This document shows positions 1 through 6,238 of a stretch of DNA of 11,442 bases, in pieces. The stretch's first letter is position 1. Every line of letters begins with the position of its first letter. Under the pieces are notes generated by a model. The model did no database searches, was not told where the DNA came from, and saw only the letters and a list, made by a program, of their open reading frames with translations. A program made the translations under genes and the position numbers. The stretch covers positions 1 to 11,442 of the forward strand of contig CAYOYK010000073.1 of the NCBI GenBank assembly GCA_964408185.1. The letters are read 5' to 3'. This DNA is from CAYOYK01 sp964408185 (GTDB lineage: Bacteria > Bacillota > Clostridia > Christensenellales > Aristaeellaceae).

Positions 1-56
1 GCGCGGTGAGGGGGGACGAAGTCCCCTCTTACAAGGGCGCTTTAGCGCCCGCCGTC
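1..56. repeat. Hairpin pair module, copy 1
   Basis: Two short perfect hairpins stand side by side. At 12-26 GGGGAC pairs with GTCCCC around GAA. At 35-50 GGGCGC pairs with GCGCCC around TTTA. The same pair in the same order and orientation recurs at 5703-5741 with only a few changes between them, so this is a dispersed module rather than chance. In the second copy it lies immediately behind the stop codon of a minus-strand gene, so here it may mark the end of a minus-strand gene outside the window. That last point is inference. Confidence 0.7.
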
Positions 57-96
57 GGGGCCCTCGATTGGTTTGCCGCGCCTGCGGGCGCGGGGG
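57..96 (-). repeat. 40-bp fragment of the dispersed core, inverted
   Basis: Forty bases, starting GGGGCCCTCGATTGG and ending in GGCGCGGGGG, are the exact reverse complement of 742-781, the outer end of dispersed core copy A. The same stretch is at 5545-5584 in copy B. Weaker similarity to the reverse complement of the sequence beside copy A continues for about 45 bp past 97. The 106-bp array therefore sits between inverted arms. Confidence 0.75.
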
Positions 97-97
97 A

Positions 98-740
98 AAC
101 GTGGTATTGGCTTTGCTTCTCCGCGTATCTAGGGCGCAGTGTCCTTGGGGAACGCGGTGTTGGCTTGGCCGTTCACGCAGGCGCGGGAAAATGCGAGGAA
201 CATTGCGTTTCCTATGGGCACAATGCCGTAAACACGCGAGATAGCAAAGCCAGTACCTTGTTCCCCGCGAAAACTATGCCCAAGACGCACGGGGAAGCAA
301 AGCCAATATGGCGTTCCACATGGCAACAATGCCATGGACACGCAGGGGAGCGAAGCCAGTACCTCGCTCCCCGCGAAAACTATGCCCAAGACGCACGGGG
401 AAGTACAGCCAATATGGCGTTCCACATGGTAACAAAGCCATGGACACGCAGGGGAGCGAAGCCAATACCTCGCTCCCCGCGAAAACTACGTCCAAGACGC
501 ACGGAGAAGCACAGCCAATATGGCGTTCCACATGGCAACAATGCCATGGACACGCAGGGGAGCGAAGCCAGTACCTCGCTCCCCGCGAAAACTACGTCCA
601 AGACGCACGGGGAAGTACAGCCAATATGGCGTTCCACATGGTAACAATGCCATGGACACGCAGGGGAGCGAAGCCAATACCTCGTTCCCCGCGAAAACTA
701 CGCCCAAGACGCACGGGGAAGCACAGCCAATATGGCGTTT
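98..740. repeat. 106-bp tandem array built from 53-bp half units
   Basis: The anchor AATATGGCGTTCCACATGG starts at 305, 411, 517 and 623, and a shortened form starts at 729, so the period is exactly 106 bp. Units 305-728 are very similar. The unit at 199-304 is diverged, and 98-198 shows only traces. Each unit splits into two related halves of about 53 bp: one reads ATGCCATGGACACGCAGGGG, the other ATGCCCAAGACGCACGGGG. Within a unit, GGGGAGCGA pairs with TCGCTCCCC, and CATGGC pairs with GCCATG. The copies touch each other with no unique spacers. 106 is not a multiple of three, so the long open frames across the array shift from unit to unit and are not credible genes. Confidence 0.9.
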
Positions 741-1089
741 CCCCCCGCGCCCGCAGGCGCGGCAAACCAATCGAGGGCCCCGCAGGGCCACCATGCCTGC
801 ATGCCGTCCCTTGCACAGGAACAAGTCAACAGGCGCGGGGCAGCAGTTCGGCCAAGCCGGGCACCGCAGGCGTGCAAACTATACCACACAAGCCCTCTGG
901 GCGATCGCTTGTAGCACAAGCTGGGCGTGCTGGCCCATCGATCGGCCTCAATCACGCTGTTTCTTTTGGTTACTTTTCTTTTCAGCTGAAAAGAAAAGTG
1001 ACGAACCCCGGCCCGCAGGTCGGGGCACCGTTCCCGCGCCCGCGGGCGCGAAACCCCCCGCGGCCCCGCAGGGCCGCCCTCCTGCGCCC
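741..1089 (+). repeat. Dispersed core element, copy A
   Basis: This stretch is the reverse complement of 5239-5584, with roughly 20 differences counted by eye over about 349 bp. It runs from a C-run and CGCGCCCGCAGGCGCGG, through GGCCCATCGATCGGCCTCAA and a 28-bp palindrome at 972-999, to GGCCCCGCAGGGCC at 1062-1075. The latter is itself a short hairpin. No credible reading frame is conserved between the copies, and no transposase is present. It could be a non-autonomous mobile element or an intergenic structured repeat. Which of these cannot be decided from two copies. Confidence 0.85.
972..999. other. 28-bp perfect palindrome in core copy A
   Basis: The half site ACTTTTCTTTTCAG is followed by its exact reverse complement, centred on CAGCTG. 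One more base pair on either side is followed by a single mismatch (GTTAC against GTGAC). T-rich sequence comes before A-rich sequence, so neither strand ends the stem with the U tract of an intrinsic terminator. It is AT-rich in a region otherwise far above average in GC. A protein-binding dyad or a recombination site fits better than a terminator. Function unknown. Confidence 0.8.
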
Positions 1090-1317
1090 GCAGGCGCATA
1101 GCCCGCGCCCGCAGGCGCATAGCCCGCGCCGCAGGCGCAAAGCCCGCGCCGCAGGCGCAAGCAAGCGCCGCAGGCGCACCGCCCGCGCCGCGCAGGCGCA
1201 AAAATCCCCGGCCAATCGGCCGTTGCGCGCGCGGCCCCGTAGGGCCGCCCTCCCGCGCCCGCAGGCGCATAGCTGCGCCGCAGGCGCATAGCCCGCGCGG
1301 CCCTGCAAGGGCCATTT
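1081..1317. repeat. GC-rich mini-hairpin array A
   Basis: About eight units of roughly 18-22 bp have the form GCGCC(C)GCAGGCGC followed by ATAGCCC, AAAGCCC or similar. Each contains a GCGCC/GGCGC-type stem with a very short loop. The array is interrupted at about 1205-1255 by CCCCGGCCAATCGGCC and a second copy of the hairpin GGCCCCGTAGGGCC (1233-1246), which also occurs at 1062-1075. Similar arrays in the opposite orientation are at 5186-5245 and 11238-11417, each joined to the same end of the dispersed core. Confidence 0.8.
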
Positions 1318-1352
1318 CACCCCCTTGCCCCCTGTTCAAAACCTGCCAAGTT

Positions 1353-1361
1353 TGGTATAAT
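1353..1361 (+). promoter_or_regulatory. Extended -10 promoter of dapF-dapL
   Basis: TGGTATAAT is a perfect -10 hexamer (1356-1361) with the TGn extension. Seventeen bases upstream the best -35 is weak (TGTTCA, 1333-1338), which is usual for extended -10 promoters. The transcript would begin near 1368, giving a leader of about 24 nt before the dapF start at 1392. This places the promoter just outside the upstream repeat block. Confidence 0.7.
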
Positions 1362-1391
1362 ACCCTCATCTCCCCGAAAGGAAGCGAGCCA

Positions 1392-2234
1392 ATGCGCTTT
1401 ACCAAAATGGAAGGCACCGGCAACGACTATATCTACATCAACGGCTTTGAGGAGAAGGTCAAGGACCCGGTCGTCCTCGCCGTGAAGATGAGCCGATACC
1501 ACTTCGGCGCGTACAGCGACGGGCTGATCCTCATCCTGCCCAGCGACGTGGCCGATTTTCGCATGCGCATGTTCAACAGCGACGGCAGCGAGAGCGGCAT
1601 GTGCGGCAACGGCGTGCGCTGCATCGCCAAGTATGTGTACGAGCGCGGCCTCACCGATAAGACCACCCTCACGCTGGAAACCCTCAGCGGCGTCAAAACG
1701 CTGGTCTGCCACGTGGAGGACGGCGTGGTGACAAGCGTCACCGTGGATATGGGCGAGCCTCGCCTCGCCGCGAAGGCCATCCCCTGCACGCTCACGGGCG
1801 ACCGCATCCTCCGGCACCCCGTGGAGATCGACGGCGAGGTGTGGCCGCTGACGCTGGTAAACGTGGGCAACCCCCACGCCGTCACGTTTGTGGATATGCC
1901 TCAGGCCGCGCCCGTGGATACCGTCGGCCGCGCCATCGAGACGCACCCGCTGTTCCCGCAGCGCACCAACGTGGAGTTCTGCACGGTCATCGACCGCACG
2001 CACCTGAGCATGCGCGTTTGGGAGCGCGGCACGGGCGAGACCCTCGCGTGCGGCACGGGCTCCTGCGCCACGCTGGTGGCCGCCGTGGTGAACGGCCTGT
2101 GCGATCGGGCGGCGGATATCTCGCTGCTGGGCGGCACGCTGCATGTGGAGTGGAACAAAAACGACGGGCATGTGTACCTGACCGGCCCGGCCAAGTTCGT
2201 CTACGACGGCGAGTGGCTCGGCGATGAAACCTGA
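1392..2234 (+). CDS. dapF: Diaminopimelate epimerase
   Basis: This cytoplasmic, cofactor-independent racemase converts LL-diaminopimelate to meso-diaminopimelate, used in peptidoglycan cross-links and as the direct precursor of lysine. The 280-residue product has the usual family length and opens with the typical KMEGTGNDYIYI block. The two catalytic cysteines are Cys71 in GMCGNGVRC and Cys220 in ETLACGTGSCA. The substrate-binding blocks VNVGNPHAV (156-164), RTNVEF (191-196) and ERGTGET (211-217) are all present, so the enzyme should be active. The ATG at 1392 is supported by AAAGGAAG at 1377-1384, seven bases upstream, and by the promoter at 1353. dapL starts 15 bases after the stop, so the two genes form an operon for consecutive steps: DapL makes the LL-isomer and DapF epimerises it. 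No other lysine-pathway gene is in the window. Confidence 0.97.
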   Translation: MRFTKMEGTGNDYIYINGFEEKVKDPVVLAVKMSRYHFGAYSDGLILILPSDVADFRMRMFNSDGSESGMCGNGVRCIAKYVYERGLTDKTTLTLETLSGVKTLVCHVEDGVVTSVTVDMGEPRLAAKAIPCTLTGDRILRHPVEIDGEVWPLTLVNVGNPHAVTFVDMPQAAPVDTVGRAIETHPLFPQRTNVEFCTVIDRTHLSMRVWERGTGETLACGTGSCATLVAAVVNGLCDRAADISLLGGTLHVEWNKNDGHVYLTGPAKFVYDGEWLGDET

Positions 2235-2249
2235 CAGGGAGGCGCTGGG

Positions 2250-3470
2250 ATGTTTGACAAGCTGAACCCGTACTTCGGCCGCATGAGCGGCAGCTACCTT
2301 TTTGCGGAGGTGGAGCGCCGCGTGCGCGCGTATCAGGCCGCAAACCCGGACGCGGAGCTGATCCGCCTCGGCATCGGCGATGTGACGCGCCCGCTCTGCC
2401 CCGCCGTGATCGAGGCCATGCACAGGGCCGTGGATGAAATGGCCGACGCGGCCACATTCCGCGGCTACGGGCCGGACTACGGCTACGATTTCCTCGTCAA
2501 CGCCATCCGCGAGAACGACTACGCCCCGCTGGGCGTGGAGCTGGCCTACGACGAGGTGTTTGTATCGGACGGGGCCAAGAGCGACGTGGGCAACCTGCAG
2601 GAGCTTTTCTCGCCCGACGCGGTCGTCGCCGTAACCGACCCCGTGTACCCCGTGTACGTGGACAGCAACGCCATGGCGGGCCGCGCCGGACGCTTCGCGG
2701 ACGGCCGATGGGATCGGCTGGTCTACCTGCCCTGCAACGCGCAGAACGGCTTTGTGCCGGAGCCTCCCGCGGGCCACGTGGACGTGATCTACCTGTGCTA
2801 CCCCAACAACCCCACGGGCACCACGCTCACCAAGCAGCAGCTCGCCCGCTTTGTGGAGTATGCCAAGCGCGAGCACGCCATCCTCGTGTACGACGCGGCC
2901 TACAAGGCGTTTATCACCAGCGGCGCGCCGCGCTCCATCTACGAGGTGCCGGGCGCGCGGGAGGTGGCCGTGGAGTGCTGCAGCTTCAGCAAGACGGCGG
3001 GCTTTACGGGCGTGCGCTGCGCGTACTGCGTTGTGCCGCACCAGCTTGTCGGCACGGACGAAACCGGCGCGCAGGCCGAGCTGAACGCGATGTGGAAGCG
3101 CCGCATGAGCACCAAGTTCAACGGCGTCAGCTACCCCGTGCAGCGGGCGGCGGCGGCGGTGTACTCGCCGGAGGGCAAGGCCCAGTGCGCCGAGACCATC
3201 CGCTACTACCTGCACAACGCCCAAATCATCCGCGAGGGCCTGCTCGCCGCCGGGTACGAGGCGTTTGGCGGCGTGGACGCGCCGTATATCTGGCTGCGCA
3301 CGCCGACGCCGGACAGCTGGGCCTTCTTTGACGAGCTGCTGGCGCGCAAGCAGGTCGTCGGCACGCCGGGCGCCGGGTTCGGCCCCAGCGGCGAGGGCTA
3401 CCTGCGCCTGACCGCCTTCAACACCAAGGAGAAAACCGAGGCCGCTGTGGCCCGCATCACCAAGCGCTGA
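2250..3470 (+). CDS. dapL: LL-diaminopimelate aminotransferase
   Basis: This PLP-dependent fold-type I aminotransferase converts tetrahydrodipicolinate directly to LL-diaminopimelate with glutamate as amino donor, bypassing the succinylase and acetylase routes. The 406 residues match the family. Visible signatures are GSYLF (14-18), RLGIGDVTRPL (39-49), YPNNPTGTT (184-192), DAAYKAFI from Asp215 with Tyr218, and SFSKTAGFTGVRC with the PLP lysine at Lys248. The SKTAGFTG form points to DapL rather than general aspartate aminotransferases. The start at 2250 has GGGAGG at 2237-2242, seven bases upstream. Translation probably follows dapF on the same message. The 3' end is odd: the last codons, reading ARITKR and a TGA, are repeated in degenerate form five more times directly downstream (3471-3761). 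The gene itself appears intact. Confidence 0.96.
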   Translation: MFDKLNPYFGRMSGSYLFAEVERRVRAYQAANPDAELIRLGIGDVTRPLCPAVIEAMHRAVDEMADAATFRGYGPDYGYDFLVNAIRENDYAPLGVELAYDEVFVSDGAKSDVGNLQELFSPDAVVAVTDPVYPVYVDSNAMAGRAGRFADGRWDRLVYLPCNAQNGFVPEPPAGHVDVIYLCYPNNPTGTTLTKQQLARFVEYAKREHAILVYDAAYKAFITSGAPRSIYEVPGAREVAVECCSFSKTAGFTGVRCAYCVVPHQLVGTDETGAQAELNAMWKRRMSTKFNGVSYPVQRAAAAVYSPEGKAQCAETIRYYLHNAQIIREGLLAAGYEAFGGVDAPYIWLRTPTPDSWAFFDELLARKQVVGTPGAGFGPSGEGYLRLTAFNTKEKTEAAVARITKR

Positions 3471-3806
3471 CGGAAACCGCGCGCAGCCGCCCCGCCGGAA
3501 GAAATCGAAGCCGCCGCGGCCCGCATCCTCACGCGCTGACGGAGAGAACCGTGCCGCCGTGGCCCGCATCATCAGGCGCTGACGGAGAGAACCGTGCCGC
3601 CGTGGCCCGCATCCTCACGCGCTGACGGAAACCGCCCGCTGCCGCCCCGCCGGAGAGAACCGTGCCGCTGTGGCCCGCATCACCAAGCGCTGACGGAAAC
3701 CGCGCGCTGCCGCCCCGCCGGAAGAAACCGTGCCGCCGTGGCCCGCATCCTCACGCGCTGACGGAATGCGGCGCGCAACCGCCCCGCCGGAAGAAAACAC
3801 CCGCAC
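3471..3806 (+). repeat. Tandem copies of the dapL 3' end
   Basis: The end of dapL, GTGGCCCGCATCACCAAGCG followed by CTGACGG, recurs with small changes. The stop triplets of the successive copies end at 3539, 3582, 3625, 3693 and 3761, counted from the real stop ending at 3470. The steps are 69, 43, 43, 68 and 68 bp. The short steps lack the segment with GCCGCCCCGCCGG. A further partial unit, without the coding-like part, runs to about 3806. Copy tails would read ARILTR, ARIIRR, ARILTR, ARITKR and ARILTR. Only the first downstream copy is in frame with dapL. Non-coding as a whole. It fills the 358-bp gap before the LRR gene and presumably forms its leader. Confidence 0.88.
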
Positions 3807-3828
3807 AAAAGGAGATCACCCGCACGCT

Positions 3829-5109
3829 ATGAAAAAGCAACTCGCGCTCCTGCTCACCGTCGTTCTTTGTTTGCTCACGCTCACCCCGGCGGCCGTGGCC
3901 GACCCGGCGGATTATACCTATACGGTCAACGCGGACGGCACGGCGACCCTTACGGGCTACGTCGGCGCGGATACAAGCCTCGCGCTGCCCGCCGTGCTGG
4001 ACGGCCATGCCGTGACCGCCATCGGCGACGGCGCGTTTGAGGAGGCCCCCCGCGCGGCAGGTGGCCTGACCGAGGTCATCGTCCCGGAGGGCGTTACGGC
4101 CATCGGAGACCGGGCGTTCCGCTATTGCGGGCGTCTGCTCTCCGTCACGCTGCCGGAGGGCCTGCTGTCCATCGGCGCGCAGGCGTTCAGCTGGTGCGGC
4201 GCGCTCACGTCCCTCCCCCTGCCGGACAGCGTGACCTCGCTGGGCGAATCCGCCTTTGCCAACTGCGCCAAGCTCAAGCAGGCCGTCGTGCCCGCCGGCG
4301 TGACCGATGTGCCCGCGTACCTGTACAGCAGCTGCTTCGCGGCGAGGAGCGTCCTCCTGCCGGAGGGCGTGCAGACCATCGGCGCGTCCGCCTTTGAGGG
4401 CTGCCGCAATATCAAGTCCGTCGCCGTGCCGGAGGGCGTGACCCGCATTGGGGATCGCGCCTTCGCCGTGTGCGACAAGCTGGGGGATATCACCCTGCCG
4501 GACAGCGTGACCTCGCTGGGGCAGGCCGTCTTTGACCGCTGCCCCAAGCTGGGGCGCATCAAGGTGAGCGCCTCCAACCCCACGCTGGCCGTGATCGACG
4601 GCGTGCTGTTTGTCACGCCGGAGCACAGGCTGGCGGCCTATTCGCAGGCCGCGCCCGCCAAGTACGTCGTGCCGGAGGGCACGCTGAGCATCGACGCGGA
4701 GGTGTTCCAATACAACACGCGGCTTCGGGGCATCACACTGCCCTCCAGCATGACCGATGTCGCCCCGTTTGCCTTCCGCGCCTGCGCCGCGCTGGAGACC
4801 GTCCTGCTGCCCGAAGGCCTTACGGCGATAGGCGAGGGCGCGTTTTCCTACTGCTACGCGCTCAATTACGCGCGCCTGCCCGCAAGCCTTACGACCATCG
4901 GCGACCGCGCGTTTGATTGCTGCGGCGAGCTGAAGTCCGTCGCCCTCCCCGCCGATATTGCCAGCATTGGGGAGAGCGCCTTTGGCCGATACTGCGGCGA
5001 GCGCCTCACGCTCACGGTGGAGGCCGGCTCGCGCGGCGCGCAGTATGTCGCGGAGCGCGAGCAGGAGCTGCTGAGCATGGGCGCGCGGGTTCAGATCGTT
5101 GTAGAGTAG
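3829..5109 (+). CDS. Secreted BspA-like leucine-rich-repeat protein
   Basis: The 426-residue product begins with a signal peptide: MKKQ, a hydrophobic core, then AAVA/D with likely cleavage after residue 24. A short beta-like segment (25-60) follows. From about residue 64 to 410 there are roughly a dozen LRR_5 repeats of about 23 residues, with the pattern IGDRAFxxCxxLxSVxLPEGVTS. One repeat series is interrupted by a longer insert with VIDGVLFV, as is common in this family. No LPxTG motif, dockerin, lipobox or C-terminal membrane helix is seen, so the protein is probably released or held non-covalently. BspA-type proteins bind host or microbial surfaces in characterised cases; the ligand here is unknown. 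The ATG at 3829 was chosen over an in-frame ATG at 3730 because only it begins a signal peptide and has AGGAG (3810-3814), although the spacing of 14 is long. The earlier start lies in the dapL-tail repeats. No clear promoter is visible. Confidence 0.9.
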   Translation: MKKQLALLLTVVLCLLTLTPAAVADPADYTYTVNADGTATLTGYVGADTSLALPAVLDGHAVTAIGDGAFEEAPRAAGGLTEVIVPEGVTAIGDRAFRYCGRLLSVTLPEGLLSIGAQAFSWCGALTSLPLPDSVTSLGESAFANCAKLKQAVVPAGVTDVPAYLYSSCFAARSVLLPEGVQTIGASAFEGCRNIKSVAVPEGVTRIGDRAFAVCDKLGDITLPDSVTSLGQAVFDRCPKLGRIKVSASNPTLAVIDGVLFVTPEHRLAAYSQAAPAKYVVPEGTLSIDAEVFQYNTRLRGITLPSSMTDVAPFAFRACAALETVLLPEGLTAIGEGAFSYCYALNYARLPASLTTIGDRAFDCCGELKSVALPADIASIGESAFGRYCGERLTLTVEAGSRGAQYVAEREQELLSMGARVQIVVE

Positions 5110-5156
5110 GGGGTGCGGCCTAGGCGGCCGCGGCGCCTTGGCCTGTGCGGCCGAAA

Positions 5157-5179
5157 GCCCCGGCCGATATGGCCGGGGC
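5157..5179 (+). terminator. Strong hairpin after the LRR gene
   Basis: GCCCCGGCC (5157-5165) pairs perfectly with GGCCGGGGC (5171-5179) across a five-base loop GATAT, 48 bases after the LRR stop codon. The following ATTGTTG is only weakly U-rich, so it is a possible rather than a typical intrinsic terminator. A degraded relative, CCCCGGCCAATCGGCC, lies at the matching place in repeat block A (about 1206-1221), so the hairpin may belong to the dispersed element and not to the gene. Confidence 0.5.
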
Positions 5180-5185
5180 ATTGTT

Positions 5186-5245
5186 GCGCCTGTGCGGCGC
5201 GCGTTTGCGCCTGCGCGGCGCGCGTTTGCGCCTGCGCGGCGCAGG
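5186..5245. repeat. GC-rich mini-hairpin array B
   Basis: Three units of the type GCGCCTGTGCGGCGCGCGTTT begin at 5186, 5207 and 5228; the third is shortened at its join with the core. Each has a GCGCC/GGCGC stem around a five-base loop. This is the shortest of the three arrays of this kind in the window, which shows that copy number varies between loci. Confidence 0.85.
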
Positions 5246-5584
5246 AGGGCGGCCCTGCGGGGCCGCGGGGGTTTCGCGCCTGCGGGCGCGGGCACGGTGC
5301 CCCGACCTGCGGGCCGGGGTTCGTCACTTTTCTTTTCAGCTGAAAAGAAAAGTAACCAAAAGAAACAGCGTGTTTGAGGCCGATCGATGGGCCAGCCCGC
5401 CCAGCTTGTGCTACCAGCGATCGCCCAGAGAACTTGCGTGAAATAGTTTGCACGCCTGCGGTGCCGGGGTTGGCCGAACTGCTGCCCTGCGTTCGTAGGC
5501 TTGCTCCTGTGAAAGGGACGGCATGCAGGCATGGTGGCCCTGCGGGGCCCTCGATTGGTTTGCCGCGCCTGCGGGCGCGGGGGG
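5239..5584 (-). repeat. Dispersed core element, copy B (inverted)
   Basis: This is the reverse complement of 741-1089, about 94% identical by eye. The best-kept stretches are the palindrome with its flanks GTAACCAAAAGAAACA, the CCGATCGATGGGCCAGC block, and the outer end GGGGCCCTCGATTGG to GGCGCGGGGG. Copies A and B face each other as inverted repeats about 4.1 kb apart, enclosing dapF, dapL and the LRR gene. The differences cluster in the middle, at about 5430-5520. No gene is recognised inside it. Confidence 0.85.
5326..5353. other. 28-bp perfect palindrome in core copy B
   Basis: Identical to the palindrome at 972-999: half site ACTTTTCTTTTCAG and its exact complement. The flanks GTCAC and GTAAC are those of copy A in reverse. 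All 28 bases are unchanged while the surrounding core has diverged by several percent, which suggests constraint or recent origin. Confidence 0.8.
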
Positions 5585-5680
5585 AACGGGGAAAACGAAG
5601 CAAACCCCGCGTGCCTTGGGCGTAATGCCGTAGACACGCGGGGTAGCGAAAGCAATATGGCGTTCCCTAGGGGGACGCAA
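5585..5680. repeat. Single 53-bp-type unit beside core copy B
   Basis: The segment with GTGCCTTGGGCGTAATGCCG, then ACACGCGGGG and AGCAATATGGCGTTCC, matches the half units of the array at 98-740, but only about one unit is present. It occupies the same place relative to the core (next to its outer end), so the locus shows the unexpanded form of the array. No gene is seen. Confidence 0.65.
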
Positions 5681-5741
5681 GACGGCGAAGCCGTCGGTGA
5701 AGGGGGACGAAGTCCCCTGTCACAAGGGCGCTTTAGCGCCC
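5681..5741 (-). terminator. Three hairpins behind the minus-strand membrane gene
   Basis: Read on the minus strand, the stop codon of the membrane protein gene is followed within four bases by three perfect hairpins. GGGCGC/GCGCCC is at 5726-5741, GGGGAC/GTCCCC around TTC at 5703-5717, and GACGGC/GCCGTC around TTC at 5681-5695. There is no U run of more than two or three after any of them, so termination is plausible but not assured. The first two recur at 12-50, which makes this part of the dispersed repeat system as well. Confidence 0.5.
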
Positions 5742-5745
5742 GCCG

Positions 5746-6204
5746 TTACGCCGCGGTAGTCGTCTGCGCGCCGCGGTTTTCCGCCTGCACACGGCTGGCC
5801 ATCACGATGAACACAATCTGCAGCGCCACGGAGGCCAGCATGCCCAGCGCGGACCAGAAGGTCACGTTGGAGGAGCACAGAACCACGACGCAGCCGATCA
5901 CGTCCAGCACGAGGGCGATGATCGCCATGACCTTGGCCGCGCCCGCTTTGCCGGAGGAGCCCTTCGCGCCCTGAAGGCCGAAGATGCCAACCAGCAGCTC
6001 GTACACGCCGTAGATCAGGAGAGCCACGCCGAAGGCCGCGCCCAGCACGCCCAGCACGCCGCCGCCGTAGTTGTTGCTGTCGCCGCTGCTGAATCCGAGA
6101 ACGCCTACCGCGGAGCCGCCCACCATCGCAACGATGCCAATAACCATCACGATTGCCGCGGCGATAATCAGAAGAATAGAAAGAACCTTGAGTCCGGTAC
6201 GCAT
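5746..6204 (-). CDS. Small four-helix membrane protein of unknown function
   Basis: The 152-residue product is strongly hydrophobic. Four membrane segments can be placed by eye at about 7-29, 48-78, 90-110 and 116-136. A Gly/Ser/Asn-rich loop (37-49) lies between the first two, a small Gly/Ser/Lys loop between the second and third, and a short polar tail ends in threonines and alanines. I do not recognise the family and see no catalytic motif. The ATG at 6204 is fixed by AAGGAGT (6214-6220, minus strand, nine bases away) and by a strong promoter just upstream. The frame stays open far beyond it, but that extension is a shadow of pyrH. The gene is divergent from pyrH and convergent with the LRR gene, and is probably transcribed alone. 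Confidence 0.85.
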   Translation of the reverse strand: MRTGLKVLSILLIIAAAIVMVIGIVAMVGGSAVGVLGFSSGDSNNYGGGVLGVLGAAFGVALLIYGVYELLVGIFGLQGAKGSSGKAGAAKVMAIIALVLDVIGCVVVLCSSNVTFWSALGMLASVALQIVFIVMASRVQAENRGAQTTTAA

Positions 6205-6238
6205 AGAAAAATCACTCCTTATCAGAATTGATGCGCCT

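Noticed and set aside
98..740. CRISPR array
   Set aside because: The repeats abut directly in 106-bp steps with no unique spacers, and no cas gene is nearby.
972..999. Bidirectional intrinsic terminator
   Set aside because: The stem is T-rich first and A-rich second on both strands, so no U tract follows the stem; it is also AT-rich rather than GC-rich.
308..1291. Long plus-strand open frame over the repeat block (and others at 6-644, 520-1101 and on the minus strand)
   Set aside because: The 106-bp unit is not a multiple of three, so successive units are read in different frames; no ribosome binding site of note and no family resemblance. Open frames here come from high GC and lack of stops.
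1317..3572. 751-codon minus-strand open frame
   Set aside because: It lies antisense to dapF and dapL, which have full catalytic motifs; GC-rich third positions leave the antisense frame open.
3471..3761. Stop-codon readthrough extending DapL over all tail copies
   Set aside because: Steps of 43 and 68 bp break the frame after the first copy, so a long extension is impossible.
3730..3828. Upstream ATG for the LRR protein
   Set aside because: It would add 33 residues encoded by dapL-tail repeats before the signal peptide and has no proper ribosome binding site.
741..5584. Composite transposon with the inverted cores as ends
   Set aside because: No transposase or target duplication is visible, the enclosed genes are housekeeping genes, and a third core lies outside, which fits a dispersed repeat better.
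3751..5655. 634-codon minus-strand open frame
   Set aside because: It runs antisense to the LRR gene and into the dispersed repeat; its composition is a mirror of the LRR repeats.
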